Shown in pieces: positions 1 to 7,912 of a DNA stretch of 64,000 bases. The notes under the pieces are model-generated. The model ran no database searches. It saw only the letters and a list, made by a program, of their open reading frames with translations, and was not told the origin of the DNA. The stretch spans positions 3,418,572 through 3,482,571 of the forward strand of contig NZ_CP022390.1 of the NCBI RefSeq assembly GCF_003076515.1, in the 5' to 3' direction. Made by a program: the position numbers and the translations under genes. The DNA comes from Alcaligenes aquatilis. GTDB taxonomy: Bacteria; Pseudomonadota; Gammaproteobacteria; Burkholderiales; Burkholderiaceae_B. Every line of letters begins with the position of its first letter. Positions within the stretch are counted from its first letter, which is position 1.

Positions 1-141
1 TTCTTCCCCAATCGCGTCGTATTAGTACAACTGACGGGCACAAGCCGGGTAAGCCCTTGTTGCTGCTGCCCAATTGTGTACACTTGCAACGTATCCAAGA
101 GCGCCCTTCGCGTCCGGATTTTTTGTTGTAGAAGCTTTGAC

Positions 142-693
142 ATGCAAATTGATCCCACCCAGTACATCCGTCAAATCATTCGCAATGTGCCGGACTGGCC
201 TAAGCCAGGGGTGACTTTCCGCGATATCACCCCGGTTTTGCAAGACCCGCGTTCCTTTCGGGTGTTGATTGACTTATTTGTCTATCGTTACATGGGACAA
301 AAACTGGATCTGGTGGCGGGTGTGGATGCACGCGGCTTTATCGTAGGTTCGGTTCTGGCCTATGAGTTGAACCTGGGTTTTGTGCCAGTGCGTAAAAAGG
401 GCAAGCTGCCTTTCAATACCGTGGCCGAAGAGTATTCCCTGGAATATGGCAATGCCAGCGTCGAGATGCACACCGATTCCGTGCGCCCTGGTCAGCGTGT
501 CTTGCTGATCGACGACCTGATCGCGACCGGTGGTACTTTGCTGGCTGCCGCACGTTTGCTGCAGCGCCTGGGTGCCAATGTGGTGGAAGCTGCTGCGATC
601 ATTGATCTGCCTGAGTTGGGTGGTTCTCAAGCCGTTAAGGATTCTGGCCTGTCGGTATACACCGTCTGTAGCTTTAACGAATCTGACCGCTAA
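142..693 (+). CDS. apt: adenine phosphoribosyltransferase
   Basis: Purine salvage enzyme that joins adenine to PRPP to give AMP in the cytosol. The 183-residue protein has the usual Apt length. It opens with a region ending [15 protein letters not shown], typical of the family, and carries the PRPP-binding loop [12 protein letters not shown] near residues 120-131. The open frame runs further upstream, but the ATG at 142 gives the family-typical N-terminus [11 protein letters not shown]; no strong ribosome-binding site is visible. It is monocistronic in the window and is followed directly by a good terminator. Confidence 0.95.
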   Translation: MQIDPTQYIRQIIRNVPDWPKPGVTFRDITPVLQDPRSFRVLIDLFVYRYMGQKLDLVAGVDARGFIVGSVLAYELNLGFVPVRKKGKLPFNTVAEEYSLEYGNASVEMHTDSVRPGQRVLLIDDLIATGGTLLAAARLLQRLGANVVEAAAIIDLPELGGSQAVKDSGLSVYTVCSFNESDR

Positions 694-701
694 TTGCTAT
701 T

Positions 702-728
702 AACCGGCGTGTGCCGGTTTGGTTTTTT
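702..728 (+). terminator. Rho-independent terminator of apt
   Basis: A perfect 7-bp stem (AACCGGC / GCCGGTT) with a GTGT loop is followed by a T-rich run. It lies 8 bases after the apt stop codon. Confidence 0.85.
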
Positions 729-736
729 AGCCTGAG

Positions 737-773
737 TCCCTGTCATGCCTTTTGAGCATCGCAGGGATTTTTC
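737..773 (+). terminator. hairpin with T tract, conserved in the autotransporter 3' flank
   Basis: TCCCTG pairs with CAGGGA around an inner ATGC / GCAT pair, and five Ts follow on the plus strand. A closely related hairpin occurs at about 3797-3823, downstream of the second autotransporter. It may be a second terminator for apt or a remnant of the duplicated unit. Confidence 0.5.
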
Positions 774-837
774 ATGCCTGTCTGTTTGATCAGACACGGG
801 ACTGACAGTACCTTGGCCCCGTGCCTTTTTGCCCTGC

Positions 838-3648
838 TTAGAAACGAACCTTCATGAACAGAGAGCCAGCATGATCCTGGTTACGGCCAAACTGTCCCTG
901 GTAGTTCAAGCCAAAGGAGGTGCTTTTGCCGGCTTTCAGCTCGGCGCCCAGTTCGGCAACAGCGGCATTCTTGGCGATAGGCGCGCCGCTGATGCGGAAG
1001 TTGCTTCCTGGCAAGGCGGCAAAGGCCAGTTCACGCTCGGGTGTGGTGTCACCCAGGGCATGACGCCAGCCCAAACCGGCGCTCAGGGACAGGGTGGTTT
1101 TGGACAGGTCCAGTTCCGTGGTGCCGCGCAGACCCAGTGTGACGGTACTCAGGTTCTGGCGTTGCGAGTCGCCGCGCAAGGCGGCTTGGCCACCCGATTC
1201 ACTGAAGGAGCCGTGGCGTAGTTGATGCCAGTTCACGCTGGCATAGGGCTCTACGCTGGAGCGAGGGCTGACCGGCATGCGGTAACCTAATTGGGCAAAG
1301 GCCTGAATGCTGTGCGCTTTGTAGTCTGCCTTCAGTGTCTCGTTCTGATGAACGGAGATGGAGCGCTCGCTGTCCAGGCTGTGGCGGGTGTAAGCACCAC
1401 CAGCCAACAGATTCAGACTGCCTGAACCTAGCTCCCAAGCCTGTGTGCCGTACAGGGCCGCGCTGTAGCTATTGCTGCGCGAGCTCTGACGGCGATCATC
1501 CAGCTTGATGCGGTTTTCCAGATAGCCCAAGGAGGCGCCCATACGCCAGCCTTGCTCACCGATAGCCGTATCCCCGCCCAGGAACAGACCGCCCACTTTG
1601 TGGCGTACATCCTGGCTGTTGTCGTCACCGTCCAGATCTCGTTGTTGATGGATCACTTCGGCCCACAAGACGGTCTCTTTGCCGGTTGTATTACGTGCGC
1701 CCGAGGCTTGTTTACCCAAGGTGCGAGGCAGCAGGTCGCCGTTGCTCAGCAGAGCCGAGGTGGTGCCCGCATGGATTTGGCCTTGCAACTGTTCCATATA
1801 GCCTGCGACCTGGCTGGACTGGGCATTAAGCACCGTGTCATACAGTTCAGCCATCGCGGCTGGTGGCTGGTCCGAGCCGGTATCTAAAGCGTTAGCCACG
1901 GCTTTCTGGTTGCCGGTATTGGCAAATGTGGCAAACGGCGTGTCATTGCGCTTGATCATCAAGGATAGGCTGGGGCCGTAGAGCAGCGTTGGCGACAGGA
2001 AAGCCATGTCGTACGTAATGTGGCTGTACTGACCTGTCACACCGTTGGCGGCATCCAGAAAGGAATAGGCCACGTTCTGGCGGAAGGGGCCACCGGCCAG
2101 TTTCAGGGTGCCGTCGATATGAGCGGCACCGCCAACCACCAGACGATCTGTCGCACCTGCGGGGCCGACTTCCAGTTCATGCACCGAACCGGCATGGGCG
2201 GTGTAGTCGCCGTTGACGGTCAGGGTGCCAACTGAGTTGCCTGGAGCCAGGGTGCCGTAGTTATCAACCTTGGAGACCGTACCGGAACCACCCAGCGTTC
2301 CCTCACGCTCGACGGTTACGGCAGAGGCCAGCGTGCCATTGACGGCCAGACGACCTCCGCTGACGGTGGTGTCACCGGTATAGCTGTTATTGCCCGTCAG
2401 CTCCAAAGAGCCGGAACCGCGCTTGTGCAAGCCTCCGATACCGCTGATGTCATTGGCGAAGGTGGAGTGGTAGCCCAGCGTGTCCACATCGAACAGACGG
2501 GTAAATTGTGCGGGGCCTTGCACGGCCTTACCCACGTTCATTAAACCCCAGCCGTACGTGCTGGGGTCGCCCAGAGGGGTTGCGGTGGTCAGCAGGGTTT
2601 GTTGCAGATGATAGGCGGTGAAGTAGGGGTAGGCTTCTTTAACTAACGCTGCGGCTCCGGCCACGTGTGGCGATGCCATGGAGGTGCCGCTTTTATAAAT
2701 ATAGCCTCCATCCGAGTTGACGGAGTTAATGCCAGGGGCCCACTCTCCCCCTGGCGCGGTCAAACACCACTCGGCGGAAACACCACATTTATTAGCGTAG
2801 ACGGCCAAAGAACCATCTTCCCCGACTGCCGTTACGGCCAGCCAGTTGTCTTTCAGTTCGGGAAACCAGTAGGGAGAGCCGGCCAGAAAATCAGGGTGGT
2901 CTTGAGACTCATTGCCGGTAGCAAATACCATCAGGGAGCCGGCCTGTACGCTGTTCTTAAAGGACTGGATAATCAGAGGCTGCGTATCTAGAGCGCCTTG
3001 AGCTGAGCCGTAGTCCAGTACATGGCAGGGTGGGGCATATGAGTCGCGGCAGTCATTGAGCCCCAGACTGCTATTAATAATAGGCAGCTTGAACTGGGCG
3101 AGATAGTTCCAGCCATTAGAGAGCATTCGATCTTGAAAGGCCCTTATATCGTCTGGAGTCGGGGTAGCGTCATCATCACCACCAGCATCATCATCGTCGT
3201 TATCGTCCTCAGCATTGATGCCGTAGGCAACAGCAAAAAGCTGGCTATTGAAGGCGACGCCGTGCATGCCTGCTTCGTCGCGTCTCGCACCAATGATTCC
3301 GGCAACATGGCTCCCGTGTCCGGCAGGAGGCTGAGTATCGACTCCTTGGCCATTGGCGTAGGGGGTATTGTTGGCAAAGTCAAAGCCCCCAGCAATGGCG
3401 CCGGCAAACTCAGGGTGATCTGCCTGAATGCCCGAGTCCAGATAACCGACCGTGACGCCTTTGCCGGTAAAGCCCAGCGAATAGGCTTTGGCTGCATTGA
3501 TCATGTCCAGGCCGGGTTGACGCTTGTATTCTTTAGTGCGCCATTGTTCCAGTGAGCTCTCAGAATCGGCATGGACGATGCCAGGTAAAGTCAGGCTTAA
3601 CAAAGCCAACTGCACCAACATAGAGGTGTTGCGTTTCTTGTTCGACAT
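838..3648 (-). CDS. S8 (subtilisin-like) serine protease autotransporter, copy A
   Basis: Predicted secreted or surface protease of the type V pathway, 936 residues. In order there is a signal peptide (about 1-27, ending VHA), a subtilase domain (about 45-370), a passenger region with a PATR-type autotransporter repeat (about 405-440), and a C-terminal 12-strand barrel (about 670-936) ending in aromatic FMKVRF. The catalytic triad is visible as Asp71 (YLDSG), His111 (GHGSHVAG) and Ser323 (GTSMASPH), with oxyanion Asn246 (ATGNES). An unusual Asp-rich insert lies at about 147-167. A paralogue sits immediately upstream in tandem. The substrate is unknown; related Bordetella SphB1-like proteases process surface proteins, but that role is only inferred here. 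Confidence 0.93.
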   Translation of the reverse strand: MSNKKRNTSMLVQLALLSLTLPGIVHADSESSLEQWRTKEYKRQPGLDMINAAKAYSLGFTGKGVTVGYLDSGIQADHPEFAGAIAGGFDFANNTPYANGQGVDTQPPAGHGSHVAGIIGARRDEAGMHGVAFNSQLFAVAYGINAEDDNDDDDAGGDDDATPTPDDIRAFQDRMLSNGWNYLAQFKLPIINSSLGLNDCRDSYAPPCHVLDYGSAQGALDTQPLIIQSFKNSVQAGSLMVFATGNESQDHPDFLAGSPYWFPELKDNWLAVTAVGEDGSLAVYANKCGVSAEWCLTAPGGEWAPGINSVNSDGGYIYKSGTSMASPHVAGAAALVKEAYPYFTAYHLQQTLLTTATPLGDPSTYGWGLMNVGKAVQGPAQFTRLFDVDTLGYHSTFANDISGIGGLHKRGSGSLELTGNNSYTGDTTVSGGRLAVNGTLASAVTVEREGTLGGSGTVSKVDNYGTLAPGNSVGTLTVNGDYTAHAGSVHELEVGPAGATDRLVVGGAAHIDGTLKLAGGPFRQNVAYSFLDAANGVTGQYSHITYDMAFLSPTLLYGPSLSLMIKRNDTPFATFANTGNQKAVANALDTGSDQPPAAMAELYDTVLNAQSSQVAGYMEQLQGQIHAGTTSALLSNGDLLPRTLGKQASGARNTTGKETVLWAEVIHQQRDLDGDDNSQDVRHKVGGLFLGGDTAIGEQGWRMGASLGYLENRIKLDDRRQSSRSNSYSAALYGTQAWELGSGSLNLLAGGAYTRHSLDSERSISVHQNETLKADYKAHSIQAFAQLGYRMPVSPRSSVEPYASVNWHQLRHGSFSESGGQAALRGDSQRQNLSTVTLGLRGTTELDLSKTTLSLSAGLGWRHALGDTTPERELAFAALPGSNFRISGAPIAKNAAVAELGAELKAGKSTSFGLNYQGQFGRNQDHAGSLFMKVRF

Positions 3649-3894
3649 GTCTTATCTACTTGGATTTTCTAAGGAGGGTGGCCACTCGTTGTGAAAACCT
3701 GCCGTGGAGGTTCTCAAGGCATCTGTCATTTAACGGCATAGCCGTTTAATCCGGCAGTTATGGGCTGCTGTATTGTCGAGATCGTGTTCTTGTGGGGCCC
3801 CTGTCATGCACGCGCATCGCAGGGATTCTTGATGGCGGTCTGTTATGCCTGCCGCGGGATCGGCGGAACGCCAACCCCGCCTCGGGGCCTTAAA
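3649..3894. other. intergenic spacer between the tandem autotransporters
   Basis: It holds the 5' flank of copy A and the 3' flank of copy B. The element ACTCGTTGTGA followed by a TTTAACG motif resembles the 5' flank of copy B (about 6733-6780). The hairpin at 3797-3823 resembles the one at 737-773. On the minus strand, CCCCG-AGG-CGGGG just after the copy B stop (about 3870-3888) may terminate copy B. Confidence 0.5.
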
Positions 3895-6696
3895 TCAGAA
3901 ACGCACCTTCATGAACAGAGAGCCCGCATGATCCTGATTACGACCAAACTGACCCTGGTAGTTCAGACCGAAGGAGGTGCTTTTGCCGGCTTTCAGCTCG
4001 GCGCCCAATTCGGCAACAGCAGCATTCTTGGCGATAGGCGCGCCGCTTACGCGGAAGCTGCTGCCGGGCAAAGCCGCAAAGGCCAGTTCACGCTCGGGTG
4101 TGGTGTCACCTAGGGCGTGACGCCAGCCCAAACCGGCGCTCAGGGACAAGGTGGTTTTGGACAGGTCCAGTTCCGTGGTGCCGCGCAGACCCAATGTGAC
4201 GGTACTCAGGTTCTGGCGTTGCGAGTCGCCACGCAAGGCGGCTTGGCCACCCGATTCACTGAAGGAGCCGTGGCGTAGTTGGTGCCAATTGACGCTGGCA
4301 TAAGGCTCTACGCTGGAGCGTGGGCTGACTGGCATGCGGTAACCCAGTTGGGCAAAGGCCTGAATGCTGTGCGCCTTGTAGTCCGCTTTTAGTGTTTCGT
4401 ATTGGTGAACAGAGATGGAGCGCTCGCTGTCCAGGCTGTGGCGTGTGTAAGCACCACCAGCCAGCAGGTTCAGACTGCCCGAGCCCATTTCCCAAGCCTG
4501 CGTCCCGTATAGGGCTGCGCTGTAGCTATTGCTGCGCGAGGTCTGACGGCGATCATCCAGCTTGATGCGGTTTTCCAGATAGCCCAGAGAGGCGCCCATG
4601 CGCCAGCCTTGTTCGCCGATAGCCGTATCGCCACCCAGGAACAGGCCGCCTACTTTGTGGCGTACATCCTGGCTATTGTCGTCACCGTCCAGATCTCGTT
4701 GTTGATGGATCACTTCAGCCCACAGGACGGTCTCTTTGCCGGTTGTATTACGTGCGCTTGAGGCTTGTTTGCCCAAGGTGCGCGGCAGCAGGTCGCCATT
4801 GCTGAGCAGCGCCGAGGTGGTGCCGGCATGGATCTGACCTTGTAGCTGCTCCATGTAGCCTGCCACGCTGCCGGATTGTGCATTGAGCACCGTGTCATAC
4901 AGTTCAGCCATAGCGGCTGGCGGTTGGTCCGAGCCGGTATCCAAGGCATTGGCCACGGCTTTCTGGTTACTTGTATTGGCAAACGCAGCGAACGGCGTGT
5001 CATTGCGTTTGATCATCAAGGACAGGCTGGGGCCGTAGAGCAGTGTGGGCGACAGGAAAGCCATGTCATAAGTGATGTGGCTGTACTGACCTGTCACACC
5101 ATTAGCCGCATCCAGAAAGGAATAGGCCACGTTCTGGCGGAAGGGACCACCGGCCAGTTTCAGGGTGCCGTCGATATGGGCTGCACCGCCAACCACCAGA
5201 CGATCTGTCGCACCAGCAGGACCAACTTCCAGTTCATGCACCGAACCGGCATGAGCCGTGTAGTCGCCGCTGACGGTCAAGGTGCCTACCGAATTACCTG
5301 GGGCCAGGGTGCCGTAGTTATCGACTTGTGCGACCGTACCGGAACCACCCAGCGTTCCCTCACGCTCGACGGTTACGGCAGAGGCCAGCGTGCCATTGAC
5401 GGCCAGACGACCTCCGCTGACGGTGGTGTCACCGGTATAGCTGTTATTGCCCGTCAGCTCCAAAGAGCCGGAACCGCGCTTGTGCAAGCCTCCGATACCG
5501 CTGATGTCATTGGCGAAGGTGGAGTGGTAGCCCAGCGTGTCTACATCGAACAGGCGGGTAAATTGTGCGGGGCCTTGCACGGCCTTACCCACGTTCATTA
5601 AACCCCAGCCGTACGTGCTGGGGTCGCCCAGAGGGGTTGCGGTGGTCAGCAGGGTTTGCTGCAAATGGTAAGCGGTGAAATAGGGGAAAGCCTCCTTCAC
5701 CAAAGCCGCTCCACCCGCGACATGCGGGGAGGCCATAGAGGTGCCGCTAAAAGCGATATAGCCACCCGAGGAATTGACTGAATTGATTCCGGGCTTGTCG
5801 TCCCCCCCTGGGGCGGCCAGACACCACTCGGCTGCCACGCCGCATTTGTTCGCATAGGAGGCTAAAGATCCATCCTCGCCCAGAGCCGTTACCGCCAGCC
5901 AATTATCTTTTAGCTCAGGAAACCAGTAGGGAGAGCCAGCCAGCAGGTCAGGGTGGTCCTGCGATTCATTGCCGGTGGCAAATACCATCAGGGAGCCTGC
6001 ATCTACGCTGTTGTGAAAAGCCTCGATAGCCAGTGGCTGCCAATCCAGCACGCCTTCGGGTGAGCCGTAGTCCACGACATTACAGGGTGGTGGGGAGCTG
6101 GCATTGTTGCAACCATTGACTCCCAGGCTGCTGTTGATGATGGGCAGCTTGAACTGGGCCAAATAGTTCCAACCTTGTGAGGCAACGCGATCAAAGGCGG
6201 CGGCCGCTTCACGTGGGTCTGGTTCATAAGGATCATTGCCAAGTATGTCGTCGTCCTCATCCGCGCCGTCGTAAGCGACGGCAAAAAGCTGACTGTTGAA
6301 CGCGACACCATGCATGCCAACGCCATCACGACGTGCGCCCATAATGCCCGCAACGTGGCTGCCGTGACCTGATGGAGGGTCAGAGTCGATGCCTTGGCCA
6401 TTGGCGTAGGGGGTATTGGTGTTGAAATCAAAGCCACCCGCAATGGCACCGGCAAATTCGGGATGATTGCCTGCAATGCCGGAGTCCAGATAGCCGACCG
6501 TGACGCCTTTGCCGGTAAAACCCAGCGAATAGGCTTGGGCGGCGTTGATCATGTCCAGGCCAGGCTGACGTTTGTATTCTTTAGTCCGCCATTGTTGCAG
6601 CGAGCTATCTGGTTCCGCGTGGGCGGTGCCAGGCAAAACCAGGCTCAATAAGGCCATTTGCACCAGCACATAGGTGCTGCGTCTCTTGTTCGACAT
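3895..6696 (-). CDS. S8 (subtilisin-like) serine protease autotransporter, copy B
   Basis: Tandem paralogue of copy A, 933 residues, with the same architecture: signal peptide (ends AHA), subtilase domain with Asp71, His111 and Ser320 (SGTSMASPH), a PATR repeat near 400-440 and a barrel ending FMKVRF. The frame opens earlier, but the start at 6696 follows a strong ribosome-binding site (GGAGAGGAAGAG) and gives the N-terminus MSNKRRS, matching MSNKKRN in copy A. The last 550 residues differ from copy A at only a few positions, while the protease domain differs much more. The acidic insert (about 143-160) is shorter and different in sequence. Both copies look intact and both could be expressed. 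Confidence 0.93.
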   Translation of the reverse strand: MSNKRRSTYVLVQMALLSLVLPGTAHAEPDSSLQQWRTKEYKRQPGLDMINAAQAYSLGFTGKGVTVGYLDSGIAGNHPEFAGAIAGGFDFNTNTPYANGQGIDSDPPSGHGSHVAGIMGARRDGVGMHGVAFNSQLFAVAYDGADEDDDILGNDPYEPDPREAAAAFDRVASQGWNYLAQFKLPIINSSLGVNGCNNASSPPPCNVVDYGSPEGVLDWQPLAIEAFHNSVDAGSLMVFATGNESQDHPDLLAGSPYWFPELKDNWLAVTALGEDGSLASYANKCGVAAEWCLAAPGGDDKPGINSVNSSGGYIAFSGTSMASPHVAGGAALVKEAFPYFTAYHLQQTLLTTATPLGDPSTYGWGLMNVGKAVQGPAQFTRLFDVDTLGYHSTFANDISGIGGLHKRGSGSLELTGNNSYTGDTTVSGGRLAVNGTLASAVTVEREGTLGGSGTVAQVDNYGTLAPGNSVGTLTVSGDYTAHAGSVHELEVGPAGATDRLVVGGAAHIDGTLKLAGGPFRQNVAYSFLDAANGVTGQYSHITYDMAFLSPTLLYGPSLSLMIKRNDTPFAAFANTSNQKAVANALDTGSDQPPAAMAELYDTVLNAQSGSVAGYMEQLQGQIHAGTTSALLSNGDLLPRTLGKQASSARNTTGKETVLWAEVIHQQRDLDGDDNSQDVRHKVGGLFLGGDTAIGEQGWRMGASLGYLENRIKLDDRRQTSRSNSYSAALYGTQAWEMGSGSLNLLAGGAYTRHSLDSERSISVHQYETLKADYKAHSIQAFAQLGYRMPVSPRSSVEPYASVNWHQLRHGSFSESGGQAALRGDSQRQNLSTVTLGLRGTTELDLSKTTLSLSAGLGWRHALGDTTPERELAFAALPGSSFRVSGAPIAKNAAVAELGAELKAGKSTSFGLNYQGQFGRNQDHAGSLFMKVRF

Positions 6697-7114
6697 CTCT
6701 TCCTCTCCAGGGTGTTTTTCTATGCGTGGCGGCAACTCGTTGTGAGGTCGTGTTGTCGGGTCCATGCGTGCTATTTAACGTCGTATCTGTTGAATCTTAT
6801 AGCGGTCAAATTTACGTTTTGTCATGTTTAGCGTTTGAAACATGCGAAAACGTGCGACTGAGTCGGGGAGCCTGGATAGAGAGTGGCGATTCTTCTTGTG
6901 AACAAGGCGTTTAATTGATGATCTGGTTTCTGTGTCTGAAAACCAGTTAGTGATGATTTTGTTGCACGGGTTGCAACATTTGGGATGTTGACTGGAGCCT
7001 GGAAGGGGTGAAGGTACCCCTGTTTGCTGCTGTTTTAAGGTGCTTTAACGTGGTGATGACCGGAGCGGGATTTCAGCGCTTCCAAGGGTGGCTGTGATTT
7101 CAAACCCAGGGACC
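6697..7114. other. long intergenic region upstream of autotransporter copy B
   Basis: No coding gene is supported here. It holds an AT-rich promoter-like stretch near 6790-6830. It also holds two overlapping inverted repeats, GTTGCA/TGCAAC (6961-6977) and CAACAT/ATGTTG (6974-6990), that cannot both pair at once. Confidence 0.5.
6796..6825 (-). promoter_or_regulatory. possible sigma-70 promoter of autotransporter copy B
   Basis: On the minus strand ATGACA (6820-6825), an 18-base spacer and TATAAG (6796-6801) lie in an AT-rich stretch about 100 bases before the start codon. This is pattern matching only. Confidence 0.35.
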
Positions 7115-7609
7115 TTAATTGGCCACAGGCTCTGCCAGCAAGGTGCGTACCAGTTCTGGTTTCAATGTTCGTGCCGCTGCAAACCCGGCAATATGGCGCA
7201 CCCTGACCAGGTCCAGCGCGAAGAAATGGAAGTCCGTGAAACTGCTCAGAAACTCCATATCGGGAAAGCGGGCGGTATAGGCCTGCTTGGCTTGTTCCCA
7301 GTCGGGCTGCTCGCGCTCCAGTTTGCGAGCCAGCATCTGAAAGGTGACGCGGGGTAGGTCATGGACGGCATCCTGACCGTGTTCGCTTTGGCTGATCATC
7401 AGGCTGGCATCGGGGCGTTGTAGCAAATAACGGGTGTGAGCCGCCATTTCGCTGATGTGGATGATGATGCTGGCTTGTTCGGGGCAGATCGCAAAGGGGA
7501 CGCGGGAGACTACCGGCAATCCCTGATTGCTGAGTGTGCCTAAAGACGCAGTGCGTTCGCTTTGGAGCAGGGCCTGCAGGCTGATTAGCAATGGATCATC
7601 AACAGACAT
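7115..7609 (-). CDS. HugZ-like pyridoxamine-phosphate-oxidase-fold protein
   Basis: A 164-residue protein of the split-barrel FMN/heme-binding superfamily. It has the family features LLQSERTASLGTL near the N-terminus, a central region VPFAICPEQASIIIHISEMA, and a C-terminal HIAGFAAA stretch like that of HugZ/HutZ heme-utilisation proteins. HugZ proteins bind and degrade heme, whereas general family members bind FMN; which applies here is not settled by sequence. The start at 7609 (MSVDDPLL) follows AGGGG; the longer open frame upstream lacks family similarity. No heme-uptake genes are adjacent. Confidence 0.8.
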   Translation of the reverse strand: MSVDDPLLISLQALLQSERTASLGTLSNQGLPVVSRVPFAICPEQASIIIHISEMAAHTRYLLQRPDASLMISQSEHGQDAVHDLPRVTFQMLARKLEREQPDWEQAKQAYTARFPDMEFLSSFTDFHFFALDLVRVRHIAGFAAARTLKPELVRTLLAEPVAN

Positions 7610-7912
7610 AAAACCCCTATTCTGAAAAAGCTTCCATACTGCGTTTTGGGCTACATGTGCCTCGAGGGGGCGTTGCTTGGGTTGCCCCGTAGAAAAGTGC
7701 TCAACGTGGCACCTTCGCATAGCTGCCATCCGAAGAGTACCCTTGAGAATAGCCCAGCCAGGAAAAAGTCCCTCATGCTGCGCCTTCGGTTTGCGGCTCC
7801 CCGAGGGGCGCTTCTACCTTGGAATCGGCCCAGCGGTAAAAAATACTCACACACCACGTATAAAACAGGCCGACATAAAGCCGGCCTGTTCAGGGGGAGT
7901 GATGCGCGTGGT
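7610..7912. other. intergenic region between HugZ-like gene and oxidoreductase
   Basis: Apart from the terminator at 7861-7887 no gene is supported. The stretch about 7770-7845 is GC-rich and contains CTCATGCTGCGCCTTCGG followed by GGCTCCCCGAGGGGCGC. It looks like a dispersed intergenic repeat, but it occurs once in the window. Confidence 0.35.
7861..7887 (-). terminator. Rho-independent terminator of the FAD/Fe-S oxidoreductase gene
   Basis: On the minus strand AGGCCGGC, loop TTTAT, GTCGGCCT is followed by GTTTTA, 25 bases after the stop codon at 7913. Confidence 0.8.
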
